Shown: piece by piece, positions 54,632 through 64,000 of the stretch
Numbering within the stretch: the stretch's first letter is position 1
Layout: each line of letters starts with the position of its first letter
Assembly (NCBI RefSeq): GCF_900109545.1
Contig: NZ_FOAP01000005.1
Coordinates: 62,001-126,000 of the forward strand
Source: Stigmatella aurantiaca
GTDB taxonomy: Bacteria > Myxococcota > Myxococcia > Myxococcales > Myxococcaceae
Length of the DNA stretch: 64,000 nucleotides
Reading direction: 5' to 3'
Made by a program: the position numbers and the translations under genes
The notes under the pieces: generated by a model
Database searches by the model: none
Told to the model about the DNA's origin: nothing
Seen by the model: the letters and a program-made list of their open reading frames with translations, nothing else

Positions 54632-57600
54632 TTAGAGGGCATGAACTTTCGAGGGTTTACCGGTGAATCCCTTTTTGTCCCCCTGCGTGTCCACGGCGAA
54701 GACGCGCCAGAACCATGTTCCCCCCGTGGGGAGATTCAATGACTCAAGCGACACCTCCCGCCTGTCCGTTACGGCGAAGCGCACGCCCTCATTGAAGTCT
54801 GCTCCCGGACTCACCTGCACCAGGTAGCGGCCGACCCCTTGCACACGCCCCCATGAAATCGAGTCTGATTTACAAGGGATTTCCGGAGCAGCCAATGCAG
54901 CCGAACGCCCCTGGCGCTCCGCCGTGCCCTCCACCTGAACGTCCTCCTTGCCCAACGTCACTTGGCTCTCTGGAGCGAGCCGCAGCACGTCGCCATCCGC
55001 CAACACCAGGACGGCCCCCGATTCGGCGCCCGTCTTCACGAAGCCGCCAACGCACACGGTGTCTTCGTTCGACAGCTTGTCCTGCTTGCCCTCGGTGCCC
55101 GTGGTCACCCCACCATAGGACCACATCAACCGGGCCGCCACTTGGCCCCCACACTTCAGCACAGCCTGCACCGGCGGAGCGGGGACCAGGGTGAAATCGG
55201 CATCGAACAGAAGCTTTCCCCCCGAGCGGCGGGCCGGTTTCCCGGCGAACTCCACCTTCAGCATCTCAGAGCCCTTCGGCAGGGACAATTTCTCCTCAAG
55301 ATGGCCTCGCACGCGCTCGGTCCACCTCTCCATCAACTCCCGCTCCTTCTTGTCCGCGGGGGAAGGAGGCAGCTTCACGCGCACCTCTCCGAGCTGGCCG
55401 TCCTTCAGCCGTTGCTGCGCCTGCGTCACGACCGTCTCCATACCCGGCGGAACAGCCAGTTCCCGCCCATCGACAGGCGAGGAAAACTTCACCACGAGGA
55501 ACTCGGACGCCTTGCCAGCCGACGGGGACGGTACGGCACAGCCCCGGCGCTCTTCGACGCCCGGCTCGTTGGGGCACACGTCCGCATCGTCCACAAGCCC
55601 GTCGCGGTCGCGGTCGTTCTTGAAGCGCTGCACCAGTGCGCTGACGCGCTCGGTGCTGGCATCTGGCGGGCATCCATTCCCCAGGCTCCCCGGCGCATAG
55701 GGACACTGGTCTCCGGAGTTGAGGACACGATCTCCGTCATCGTCGCCCTCGGGACGACACTCCTTGAAGTGGCCGGGAACTGGCTGAGACCAGTCAATGC
55801 TCACGAAAAACCGGCCCTTGGGCGAGCCATAGCCACGGGTGAAGCCAGTCCCTCCTCCCAACCGGACGGCCATGGTGTCCGTAAGCAAATATCCCACGGC
55901 GCCCAGCAATCCCAGGGAGTTGGCCCTGGACTGTTCGCCGCTCAAGGCCACCGCGCCATCCAAGCTGACCTGCGCGAAGGTCTTGTTGGCAAACGACCAT
56001 TGTGTGCCCAGCGCATAGGTGAACGCATTGCCCGCTTTCAAGTCCAGCAACTCGACCTGTTTCTCCGGCTGAAACCGTCCGCCCGCATTCGCGATCACCT
56101 TCAGATTCTCACGGGCAGCCCATTGCGCCAGCACCATGGGCTGAATACCTACCCCGCCAGCTCCCAGGAATTTTTCATCCTGGCCAGTAGGCAACGACAC
56201 GGCCGCGATCGCGCCCACACGGAACTTGCTTCCGAGGGGCCACGCCACTTTGGGGACCAACCGCAAATCTCCCAAGCCCGTGCCAGGAGCATTCTCCGGA
56301 ACGACTGCCCCCAAGCGACCAGGCTCGGGGCCCCACTGACTTGTCACAGGGAGTGCCAGTCCCACCTCGAAGTGGTCGAGGAAGGAGATAGACGCCAGCA
56401 CGTCCGCTGTGAGCTGGCCCGCAGCGATATTCTGGACAACTTCCTCATCGCTCACGGTCCTGAGCACCAAGGGTTTGTTGGCGTAGTTGAGCGACAATCC
56501 CGCATGAACCACCGTCTTCTCGGCTGTTATTTCAGGATTGTAAACGCCGAGCACATCCTTTTGTCCCGGAGCGGACTTGTACTGTTGCAGGTCAAAACCC
56601 TGGGCATGTGCAGAGCCAACTAGTCCTACCCCCAAGGCGACCAGCAGCCCCTTCCCTCCCACTGCTTTCCTCTGCCAGGACCACGGGCGACGGAAAGCCA
56701 AGGCCACCACCAGCGAAACCAGGGGGAGCAAAGACGAGGTCCCCGAAGCCGAGCAGTTCAGCAAACCGCTGCCGCTCCCCTCGTAGATGCTGTAAACCCA
56801 CTCCTGAGCAGCCGGCGTATCATCCACATTCCCAGCCCGGTCCCGGGCACGGACCCGCAGGATGTGCCGCCCGAGCTCGGCCGTGACCATCCCCTCGGGA
56901 AGCGCATTGTCGCACGGCGCAAAGGACGCATCGTCCATGCTGCACTCGAAGGTCACATCCCGCTCCGTGGAACTGAAAGCGAACTTCTGGCTGGCACTCC
57001 GGGTGAACGCCTCAGGGCCCTCGGTGATGGCGGTGTCCGGAACATCGACATCGATGTCCAAGGAGATGGGGACGAATTGCGCGTTGATGTTGCCGGCTGG
57101 GTCCTCCACCGTCAGCGTCAAATCGTAGGCCCCCGTGGTCAGCGGCTGGGCCGTCCGGCAGCTCCAACTCCCAGAAAGATCCACGGGTGCGGCACAAGCC
57201 TCAATGCCCTTGAAATAGGCCTTCACCGTGGCCCCAGGTTCCGCCGTGCCCGTGATTCCCGGAGTTGGATCATTCAGTAGCGCGCTCGCCACGGGTTGCA
57301 GAAGCACGGGCGTTGCCGGCGCGGTAAAGTCCGCTTCCCATGGATAGTGGATGGTGGGGCTGATGTTCCCCGCCTTATCCGTGGCCCGGACCGCGAGGGA
57401 GTGGGTTCCCTCTATCAAACCAAAGACCTTGGGTTCTTCGCTACAGAAGGCCCACGTCCCTTCGTCCACGGAGCATTCGTAAAAGTCGACCTCCTCACTC
57501 GCCTTCACCAGGAAAGAAACATTCTCTGCCTTCGACGATGCGGAAGGGCCCTCAAGGAACTCAATCGTGGGCTGGGTGCGGTCAACGACCCATTGAACTC

Positions 57601-58723
57601 GCGTGGGCGAGGGGTCCACGTTGCCCGCGCGATCCGTCGCGACAAAAACCAGAACGTACGCTCCCTCCGCCAGGTCGGGGGTTCTGACAGGTGAATAACA
57701 AGGCTTGCCGATAGAAACGCCATCCAGAATGCACTCGACCACTCCGGCTTCCGAGGCATTGAAGCGAACGGAAACAGATGTAGCGGAGGTATAGGCGCGC
57801 GGCGTCTCGGTAATACTGACGCGAGGAGGCGTGACATCCACCCTGAAGCTCACGAAGGCAGCGCCACTGGTCTCGCCATTCGGTGCTTGGGCCCTGATGG
57901 AGGCGTTATAAGACCCTTCCGCCAGAGGAGTTCCCAGAGAGAGCGACCAATTGCCCATGCTGTCCACGGGTGTGGATCCAACATCTGTTCCCGCGATGGC
58001 GACAATGACCGTGGCCCCCGCTTGGGCGGTGCCACGAAAGAGCGGCGTCGTATCGTTGGTGTATGCGCCAGCAGTGGGTTCGAGCACCACGGGAACATCT
58101 GGAGGCGCCAGGCTCAGGATGGAGACAGACTCCGAGCCAAGCTTCCAAACACCTGCCAAGCCACTGACCAACTGGAGCTGATGGCTCCCCGGAGAAAGGT
58201 GGATTTTGATGACGCTCTCAAATCGACCGGACCCGCTCACTTCCCACTCAGCGCTCTCCACACCGTCGACGAAGACGAGAACGCGAGCGCCTTGCGGAGC
58301 CTCCCCCTCCACGCGCAGTTCATCTCCTGCCACTTCCTCCCCCTGAAGAGGCTTGTTCAACCTTGGCAAGGCCGCTGCCTTTGACAGCGGCTCTACCCTG
58401 CGCACTGAAACCTCCGTGCGCCCTGGCGCGACATTCAGCAAAGGCCTGGCAAGCGCAAAGCCCCGTGCATCCTCATCCCGCACCTGATGCAGTTCCCAGG
58501 GCCAAGAAGTGCTCTCGTCGGTGGCATGTATGAGCACCCAGGAGCCAGGTTCGAATTGCTGGGCCACATCCCCCTGCAACCGTGTTGGGCCCTCTCCTGG
58601 CGACTGGGTCACAACCACCTGCTGCGGCCGGTCAAGGGCTCCTTCGCCCCAGACCGGCCCTGCCCCCAGTACACACACTGTCATCCAAGGGATGAACCAC
58701 CTCGTCCAACATCCGTCCTTCAT
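54632..58723 (-). CDS. Fusion of an Ig-repeat protein with MYXO-CTERM-like tail and an OmpA/FecR-like protein
   Basis: A 1363-residue single open frame. Residues 1-26 are a signal peptide; from about 130 to 640 there are several Ig-like domains with VDxTxP joints. At about 650-685 comes LLNCSASGTSSLLPLVSLVVALAFRR, a MYXO-CTERM-like Cys-Gly, membrane segment and Arg cluster that normally ends a protein. The frame runs on into KGLLVALGVGLVGSAHA, a second signal peptide, then a barrel-like region (about 710-930), TSP3 Ca-binding repeats (DDDGDRVLNSGDQCP), a degenerate OmpA-like part and a FecR-like segment. An internal GTG at 56662 has AGAGGAAA just upstream and could start the second half independently. 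The start at 58723 follows GAGGGG. Confidence 0.7.
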   Translation of the reverse strand: MKDGCWTRWFIPWMTVCVLGAGPVWGEGALDRPQQVVVTQSPGEGPTRLQGDVAQQFEPGSWVLIHATDESTSWPWELHQVRDEDARGFALARPLLNVAPGRTEVSVRRVEPLSKAAALPRLNKPLQGEEVAGDELRVEGEAPQGARVLVFVDGVESAEWEVSGSGRFESVIKIHLSPGSHQLQLVSGLAGVWKLGSESVSILSLAPPDVPVVLEPTAGAYTNDTTPLFRGTAQAGATVIVAIAGTDVGSTPVDSMGNWSLSLGTPLAEGSYNASIRAQAPNGETSGAAFVSFRVDVTPPRVSITETPRAYTSATSVSVRFNASEAGVVECILDGVSIGKPCYSPVRTPDLAEGAYVLVFVATDRAGNVDPSPTRVQWVVDRTQPTIEFLEGPSASSKAENVSFLVKASEEVDFYECSVDEGTWAFCSEEPKVFGLIEGTHSLAVRATDKAGNISPTIHYPWEADFTAPATPVLLQPVASALLNDPTPGITGTAEPGATVKAYFKGIEACAAPVDLSGSWSCRTAQPLTTGAYDLTLTVEDPAGNINAQFVPISLDIDVDVPDTAITEGPEAFTRSASQKFAFSSTERDVTFECSMDDASFAPCDNALPEGMVTAELGRHILRVRARDRAGNVDDTPAAQEWVYSIYEGSGSGLLNCSASGTSSLLPLVSLVVALAFRRPWSWQRKAVGGKGLLVALGVGLVGSAHAQGFDLQQYKSAPGQKDVLGVYNPEITAEKTVVHAGLSLNYANKPLVLRTVSDEEVVQNIAAGQLTADVLASISFLDHFEVGLALPVTSQWGPEPGRLGAVVPENAPGTGLGDLRLVPKVAWPLGSKFRVGAIAAVSLPTGQDEKFLGAGGVGIQPMVLAQWAARENLKVIANAGGRFQPEKQVELLDLKAGNAFTYALGTQWSFANKTFAQVSLDGAVALSGEQSRANSLGLLGAVGYLLTDTMAVRLGGGTGFTRGYGSPKGRFFVSIDWSQPVPGHFKECRPEGDDDGDRVLNSGDQCPYAPGSLGNGCPPDASTERVSALVQRFKNDRDRDGLVDDADVCPNEPGVEERRGCAVPSPSAGKASEFLVVKFSSPVDGRELAVPPGMETVVTQAQQRLKDGQLGEVRVKLPPSPADKKERELMERWTERVRGHLEEKLSLPKGSEMLKVEFAGKPARRSGGKLLFDADFTLVPAPPVQAVLKCGGQVAARLMWSYGGVTTGTEGKQDKLSNEDTVCVGGFVKTGAESGAVLVLADGDVLRLAPESQVTLGKEDVQVEGTAERQGRSAALAAPEIPCKSDSISWGRVQGVGRYLVQVSPGADFNEGVRFAVTDRREVSLESLNLPTGGTWFWRVFAVDTQGDKKGFTGKPSKVHAL

Positions 58724-59088
58724 GAAAATCCCCTCACCGTGGAGCGTGACCAGAGCCACAAGCAACCGGTGGGCCCTTCGTTCCACATCCATGCAGACCA
58801 TCTTAGCTTAGCTTCGTGGCAACAAGGGCCCAAACTTTGCGCAAGGGACCTCACGCAGAAGGGGCGCGAATTCGCCAGCAATGCGCCTTGACGGTCTCAC
58901 CTACACGTCCATCCCTCGCAATGCCCAGAAAGCCGGGGCGAGAATGGCGGCCACTCAAGCCTGAGCATCCGCTCCGAGCAGACTCAACAACCGGCGAATA
59001 CATCGATGCGCGTCTACAGCCAAACATCCAGGCATCAGTAAGACTTCGATGCCTGGGTGCCCCGCCCAATCTCTTGGCTTTGACTCCG
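58724..59088. other. Intergenic region of 365 bases in the surface-protein cluster
   Basis: It separates two large minus-strand genes. Near its right end is a hairpin (59028-59056). No good promoter could be picked by eye for the downstream gene, and no small gene or repeat is convincing. Confidence 0.4.
59028..59056 (-). terminator. Hairpin after the AgmC-like gene
   Basis: CCAGGCATC and GATGCCTGG form a perfect nine-base stem with an 11-base loop, about 30 bases past the stop on the minus strand. The sequence after it on that strand is ATGTTTGG, a weak T-rich run. Confidence 0.5.
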
Positions 59089-62000
59089 CTAGCAGCGGCG
59101 TTGCTTTTTCCAGGGAATCAGAAACATCCCCACCAGCAGCGCCCACAGCGCATTCCCATTACCGGCTGCAGAGCACCCTACACCTCCTCCGATAATCTGG
59201 GCTGGAGATTGAGAGTCCACCAGAAGAACTACGGACTCGGAGGCAGGTCCCTCATTGCCTGCTTGGTCTTTCGCAGAAGCCCGAATATTGTGCGACCCGT
59301 CCGATAGCTCCTGCGAGACCTGCGCACGCCATCGGCCTTGGCCATTGGCTCCCACCCGGGCCACCGCCTCGGAAGCGTTTCCAACGAACAAGACTACCTC
59401 CGAGTTAGGCTCAGCGCGCCCCTCTACAGCCGGGAAGCGTGTCGACACTCTCAACTCACCTTGGATGGAATCAATCACAGGTGCAGCAGGCGCTTGAAGA
59501 TCCACATTCCACAAATAGACCTCTGGATTTTCACTCTCATTCTTAGCTTCATCCACCGCCCAAACATTCATGCAGTTATCACCTTCCTCGACCCCGTGCT
59601 CCACTTGGTAGGTAAAGCGGGAAGAACTATCAGCAGGCGAGCACCTCCTTGCATCAGAAAACGCAGCCCGGCAATCCCTATCAACAACACAGTGAAAAGA
59701 CACGGACTTCTCACCAGGAGCTTCAAACTCAAAACTAGCGCTTCTCTCATTAATCGACTTAGCAGGCCCCGCCAAAAGCTTAATGATTGGCCGCTTGCGC
59801 TCCACCGTCAACACATACGTCTGCAGCAACTCGACTGGCGTATAAATAGCTCGCTCCACATCATACGCCCTTGGCGTGACATGGTAATCCCCTGGCAGCG
59901 ACAACGAAACTTCCAACTCAAACACAGGCTGACCATCACCACCCAGAAGATTCTTGAATTCCTTGATTTTATGAAGAGGCGACTCAAGCGTATAGGAATA
60001 TATTACTGAACGCTCTCGCTTCGGATCGTTTTCAAGCGTGAATTCAAACGTCACGGACTCCTTGTTCGTCACCTTGTTGGTGTCTTTAGGAAAAACCTTG
60101 GCTACGGGAAGCTCTGTGTCAACTGTCCATGTATAGGCTTCACTAACCTCATCAGACACATTTCCCGAAAGATCCTTAGCTTTAACCACCAACTGATAAG
60201 GCCTCGTGGAGGCAGGAAATGTATCAACATACGGATTCTCACATTTCGCAAAGGACTTTCCGCCATCCAGACTGCACACATATGTAACAGGCGAGCTATC
60301 ATCCTCTGCGTCAAAATGAAAAACGGCAACCGTGGAATTCGTGACCAGCGGTGGGGGTAAAGGCTTTACTCCTTCTCGGAGGATAACAGCCCGTCCAGGT
60401 TTAGTCTGATCCCATGTCCAAGCACAACTTTCCGGAGATGGGTCCACATTGCCTGCGGCGTCCTTAGCTCGAACCATGAGCTTGTACTTACCGTCTGGAC
60501 GCTCTCCTTTCTTGAGCCTATGGGTCCCCCGTGAAGAGGCTTCTTTTTCAAGCACTTGATCACAATCCCCAGGAGCCAGTGTCTCAAAGCTTCCCTGCAG
60601 CATACATTCGTAGGCCACTCCTCCGCGTTCCGAACTGAGCGAAAAATAAACATCAACCTCCCCTGACGCAGAGTCAGGCCCTGAGTAAGGAGCAGGACAA
60701 GTGACCTTTGTCTCCGGAGGCTGCAGTTTGAGAGTGAATGTGCGATCACTCAAAGCACTCTTGCGCTCAGCAGCGTCAACCGCCCAAGCACGTATCGTGT
60801 AAGTCTCACCAGAGAGTGTATCAGGAAGCGTATCAGGGAGTTCATAGAGCCAATTTCCCCCTTCAGTCCCTAATGCGACTGGAATACGAACCGTGGGCAG
60901 AGATTTTTTACCCACGATCTCAACATCTACCGCGATAGCTTCTCCTTTCTCCTCCGTTTCGCGCGTTGTCGTACCTCTCACAGTGCGCTGAGCAGCTCGA
61001 ATGGGCGGCCCCCCTTTCACTGGATACACAATCGTAGGCGCAGGCGGATCTACCGCATCCACGGTAAACACCATCTCCTCAGAGGGAATACCTACATTTT
61101 TCGCCTTGTCTCTCGACTGCGCATAAACCCAATTAACTCCCATCCGCAACTGCTGAGAACCAACGCCCCACGTCTTATCATTCTCAACGTTCCCAACAAT
61201 CGGACCCTCACCATTCACATACACCAGCACTTCGCTTGCGTCCTCTGGAGCAGTCCCACTAAACGGAGACTCTGTTATTGTAATAATCTTACTTAACGCA
61301 TCCACAGTCGGCTGGAGCGGAGGATTCAAATCGACTGTCCACTCTATCGGCGTATGATCGGCACTTTTGTGGCCTGCGGAGTCATATGCCCATACCCTTA
61401 GCGTGTAAGTCTTCCCATCCATAAGACCATGCAATCCCACAGCTTGACCACATGCAACAGGATTAGCATTATCCAACACATACTCAAATTTCACTCCCTC
61501 CTCTTCAGTCGAATCGTCTTTAGACTTCACCGCACCGAAGGAAAACCACGCCGAGGAAGAATTTGAGTGGCGGTCTGGAAATTTCGAAAAAACCACTTTC
61601 GGCGGATCTGTATCAATCTTGAACGTCCGCAATGAAGTTTCCGCCCAAAGCCCTCGATACTCAGAAATCGCTTGCACACTGTGCGAACCGTCGCTCAAGC
61701 CGTCAACAGGTTGGCCTTTGTATACACCACCAGCACCACGAATTAGGTCAAACCACGACCTTTGTCCTTTGTCACTATCAAATCGAACACTTATCATCTT
61801 GATCATTGAGCTAACCGCTGGGTTGGCCGCTTTCGCTCTGACCTCGGGCCGTGCATCCCGAACCCAACTGTTCTCTTGAGGCTCCTCAATTATTGCATAC
61901 TCAAGTGTCATGCCATCTTCTACACTCAAACCACTACCATCGCCTCCCACTTGAGGGCTACCGACAGACCCACCCGCGCCTCCGCCCGCGAAGAACACTG

Positions 62001-63225
62001 TTGCAGAAGGTTGAGGAGGGTTTCTTCCCCCATTCATGTCACAATTGAGACTTTTGGCTTGAAACAAAATACGCCCACCACCTCCGCCACCTCCAGGTAA
62101 TTTTCCGGAGATAGGCTCCCCTCCACTTCCACCCCGAGCATAGAGTTTGACGCACTCAGCGTCGCCAACAACACGCACGATAATGGTACCGCCAGCTCCT
62201 CCTCCCCCTCCACCGCCCCCAGAGGAGCCAGTCACACTTTGACCATCGGCAGTGATAGTGCCATTGCCCACCAGTGAACCTGCACGAATCAAAATGGCCC
62301 CGCCACCTGCTCCTCCGGGCGTCCCGCCATTCCCCGCCCCTCCCCCCCCTCCCATGATTAACCGTCCGAAAACAGTACTGTAGTGATCCACCTGCATATC
62401 TAAATTGGTTACAGATGCGCCCCCCATCCCTCCTGATGGAGAGCCTCCTCCTCTTCCACCGCTGCCATGGTTTCCACCCCCGCCTCCTCCACCACCCGCT
62501 TCAGAACAAGCGCTCTTGCCCGCATTGGCATTATTTCCGTAAGCTGAAGGTGCTGCGGAGGCTGAGTTCAATCCTTCCCCGCGGTTCGCCGCGAAAGCCG
62601 TGGTTGAACAGGCCGCGAACTCTCCGCCACGAAAGCCTGCCCATTTTGCCGATATCGTTCCTTCAACAACCAGCGTATTTTGCACGAGGAAGGCGACCAC
62701 TCCTCCTTTGTTGCCGTCCCATGGCGCAGCTTCAATACGGCCGCTACTAGCAACATAGACCGCAACGTATTCAGGCACGGAAATGACCTGAGTTTTCTCC
62801 ACGGCGTAAGCATGCTCAAGTGGCTTGGTCAGTATCAAGCGCCGGTTCGGGGTACTGCCTTCAATACTCTTGATTCGAGCAAACTCCCAGCGCCCTAAAG
62901 CACTTCCCTCAGCACCGTCTAAATCAATCGGGGACGTCGCATTTTCATTTATAAAGTTCTTCCTCGTTTGAAGAACCATCACGAGTCTGGTCTGCTCGAA
63001 GGAAGCCTCATTCTCGGTACTAGTGGTTTCCTCGCCTACATTGATGAAGTCTTGGCCTGCTTGGATATCAGCATTAACACTTGCATACCTGTTAACAACC
63101 GCTGTCGCTTTAACGGTCTTTATTAAATCCGAGCCATCCCCTAGAAAAATCGTATCGCGCTCGGCCAGCCCTGAAGAAGCCGCCATGAGCATTGTCATGA
63201 CAAGCAGTTTCTCAAGTGTTTTCAT
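59089..63225 (-). CDS. AgmC-like Gly-rich and Ig-repeat surface protein with a MYXO-CTERM-like tail
   Basis: A 1378-residue exported protein. ATG 63225 follows GGAGGTGG and gives a signal peptide ending near SSGLAERD. Residues 25-240 open with FLGDGSDLIKTVK and WEFARIKSIEG, then about 250-420 is an exceptionally Gly-rich parallel-beta-like region (GGGGGGGGNHGSGGRGGG). From about 450 to 1330 there are at least six Ig-like domains linked by W-x-x-D-x-x-x-P joints. The C-terminus (GVGCSAAGNGNALWALLVGMFLIPWKKQRRC) is a MYXO-CTERM-like Cys, hydrophobic and basic tail. This matches proteins annotated AgmC in myxobacteria, linked to gliding. Base composition is visibly less GC-rich than in the rest of the window. 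Confidence 0.75.
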   Translation of the reverse strand: MKTLEKLLVMTMLMAASSGLAERDTIFLGDGSDLIKTVKATAVVNRYASVNADIQAGQDFINVGEETTSTENEASFEQTRLVMVLQTRKNFINENATSPIDLDGAEGSALGRWEFARIKSIEGSTPNRRLILTKPLEHAYAVEKTQVISVPEYVAVYVASSGRIEAAPWDGNKGGVVAFLVQNTLVVEGTISAKWAGFRGGEFAACSTTAFAANRGEGLNSASAAPSAYGNNANAGKSACSEAGGGGGGGGNHGSGGRGGGSPSGGMGGASVTNLDMQVDHYSTVFGRLIMGGGGGAGNGGTPGGAGGGAILIRAGSLVGNGTITADGQSVTGSSGGGGGGGGAGGTIIVRVVGDAECVKLYARGGSGGEPISGKLPGGGGGGGRILFQAKSLNCDMNGGRNPPQPSATVFFAGGGAGGSVGSPQVGGDGSGLSVEDGMTLEYAIIEEPQENSWVRDARPEVRAKAANPAVSSMIKMISVRFDSDKGQRSWFDLIRGAGGVYKGQPVDGLSDGSHSVQAISEYRGLWAETSLRTFKIDTDPPKVVFSKFPDRHSNSSSAWFSFGAVKSKDDSTEEEGVKFEYVLDNANPVACGQAVGLHGLMDGKTYTLRVWAYDSAGHKSADHTPIEWTVDLNPPLQPTVDALSKIITITESPFSGTAPEDASEVLVYVNGEGPIVGNVENDKTWGVGSQQLRMGVNWVYAQSRDKAKNVGIPSEEMVFTVDAVDPPAPTIVYPVKGGPPIRAAQRTVRGTTTRETEEKGEAIAVDVEIVGKKSLPTVRIPVALGTEGGNWLYELPDTLPDTLSGETYTIRAWAVDAAERKSALSDRTFTLKLQPPETKVTCPAPYSGPDSASGEVDVYFSLSSERGGVAYECMLQGSFETLAPGDCDQVLEKEASSRGTHRLKKGERPDGKYKLMVRAKDAAGNVDPSPESCAWTWDQTKPGRAVILREGVKPLPPPLVTNSTVAVFHFDAEDDSSPVTYVCSLDGGKSFAKCENPYVDTFPASTRPYQLVVKAKDLSGNVSDEVSEAYTWTVDTELPVAKVFPKDTNKVTNKESVTFEFTLENDPKRERSVIYSYTLESPLHKIKEFKNLLGGDGQPVFELEVSLSLPGDYHVTPRAYDVERAIYTPVELLQTYVLTVERKRPIIKLLAGPAKSINERSASFEFEAPGEKSVSFHCVVDRDCRAAFSDARRCSPADSSSRFTYQVEHGVEEGDNCMNVWAVDEAKNESENPEVYLWNVDLQAPAAPVIDSIQGELRVSTRFPAVEGRAEPNSEVVLFVGNASEAVARVGANGQGRWRAQVSQELSDGSHNIRASAKDQAGNEGPASESVVLLVDSQSPAQIIGGGVGCSAAGNGNALWALLVGMFLIPWKKQRRC

Positions 63226-63373
63226 CGTCCACCTCCATGACACCTGTCCTAAGACAAACCCGGCGCCCAGATAAATTAATTGAGACGCCTGATGAACTGT
63301 CACATCACACGAGCCGTCTCGCTTGCGGCAACATTTTTTGTATCACGCAGCGAAGCCCTTGTTACCTCCGCGC

Positions 63374-64000
63374 CTACTGCTGAGACACATCCGCGCCTCC
63401 ATCACCGTCACGAATGATCTTGAAGTCCACGCGGCGGTTGTTCTCACGACCAATCGAGGTCAGGGGACTATCAATAGGCTTGTCCGGACCATAGCCCCGC
63501 GCTTCCAGCTTTTCGGCGGCCACGCCCTTGCTCAGCAAGTAGCGCCGGACTTCCTCCGCGCGATGCTGCGAGAGCTGCCGCAGTTGGTCGGGAAGTCCCC
63601 GGTCGTCCGTGTGTGCGCCCACCACGACCCGAGGAATCTCCGGATGCTCCTTCAGCACCTTGGCCACCCAATCCAGGAGCACGAAGGAGCGCTGCTGGAT
63701 GCGCCAGCCAGCCGCCTCGAAGAACACTTTGTTGCCACGTAGGTTGATCTCCTTGGCATCAATCAGAACTTGTGGCGCTTCGTGCTCCGGACACCCCAGG
63801 TTGCTCTCCGGTCCTGCCTCACGAGCACACGTGTCCGTCCGGTTGGGGACACCGTCCTTGTCCGAATCCTCTTCGGGGCATCCCTTGCGCTCGACGGGAC
63901 CGGGCTCGTTGGGACACTCGTCCTGATCATTGTCGATGCCGTCCTTGTCCCGGTCCTTGACCGGGCACCCCCGGTTCTCCACAGGGCCGGGTTCCTGGGG
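63374..64000 (-). CDS. OmpA-family protein with TSP3 repeats (partial, N-terminus outside window)
   Basis: 208 residues of the C-terminal part; the frame is open to the window edge. Two or three thrombospondin-type-3 calcium repeats (DRDKDGIDNDQDECPNEPG, DSDKDGVPNRTDTC) are followed by an OmpA C-terminal domain: VFFEAAGWRIQQRS, VVVGAHTDDRG, LSQHRAEEVRRYL, GYGPDKPIDS and NRRVDFKI. The Asp and Arg residues that bind peptidoglycan diaminopimelate are present. It would tether the outer membrane to the wall. It is the first of three surface genes transcribed leftwards. Confidence 0.88.
   Translation of the reverse strand, partial: PQEPGPVENRGCPVKDRDKDGIDNDQDECPNEPGPVERKGCPEEDSDKDGVPNRTDTCAREAGPESNLGCPEHEAPQVLIDAKEINLRGNKVFFEAAGWRIQQRSFVLLDWVAKVLKEHPEIPRVVVGAHTDDRGLPDQLRQLSQHRAEEVRRYLLSKGVAAEKLEARGYGPDKPIDSPLTSIGRENNRRVDFKIIRDGDGGADVSQQ

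Noticed and set aside
59500-60400. Small plus-strand open frames in the lower-GC part of the AgmC-like gene
   Set aside because: They are antisense to an intact frame of 1378 codons with a good signal peptide and tail, and none has a convincing ribosome site.

Overview
The window is high-GC (visibly about 65-70 percent for most of its length), gene-dense DNA from a myxobacterium. The support is a cluster matching the Dif chemosensory system next to grpE-dnaK of the GrpS/SglK type, many secreted lipoproteins with MopE-like or PQQ-like repeats, an MglA-like GTPase, paired PilT-like ATPases, AgmC-like surface proteins and MYXO-CTERM-like tails. It looks closest to the Cystobacterineae (Stigmatella, Archangium, Cystobacter or Myxococcus relatives). 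The species cannot be fixed from the sequence alone.

Layout. 1-8,915: the tail of a prolyl-tRNA synthetase gene, the RNA 2',3'-cyclic phosphodiesterase gene thpR, and a run of secreted proteins and lipoproteins. 8,960-13,794 (minus): a complete branched-chain amino acid ABC transporter operon livK-H-M-G-F. 13,911-22,901: a small membrane protein, a PRC-barrel/YsnF stress protein, a Ser/Thr kinase, dnaK and grpE, a coiled-coil protein with a histone-H1-like tail, a lipoprotein nuclease/phosphatase and a Gfo/Idh/MocA oxidoreductase. 22,888-29,843 (minus): MCP-CheW-CheY-CheA-CheC (Dif-like, expected to control exopolysaccharide and so social motility), followed by larB and larC. 29,909-32,980 (minus): thiL, a histidine kinase and an MglA-like GTPase.

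33,241-46,830: a GNAT acetyltransferase, a TPR-like protein, two PilT-family ATPases, a BlaI/BlaR1-type regulatory pair with two visible operators over its promoter, two lipoproteins (one a TlpA-type thioredoxin), and a heavy-metal RND efflux locus. The efflux adaptor and a separate small secreted protein share a repeated Cys/His module.

47,055-54,475: an orphan type VI secretion island. Two VgrG genes face each other and share a 338-bp inverted block that is 97 percent identical by my alignment. One VgrG carries a C-terminal toxin-like domain followed by two tightly coupled small genes, probably immunity. Between the VgrGs also lie an FHA-DUF4123 adaptor and a PAAR protein. No core T6SS genes are present.

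54,632-64,000 (minus): three large surface-protein genes. Two are Ig-like repeat proteins and one is an OmpA-type protein that runs off the window. One of the Ig proteins appears to be a read-through fusion: a MYXO-CTERM-like anchor is followed at once by a second signal peptide and an OmpA/TSP3/FecR-like protein. The AgmC-like gene at 59,089-63,225 is visibly richer in A+T than its surroundings.

The most interesting parts are the VgrG effector cassette with its potentially recombining inverted arms, the fused surface protein, the BlaI-type operators with an unusual sensor partner, and the Cys/His module of the metal efflux locus. No tRNA, rRNA, CRISPR array or insertion sequence was seen.
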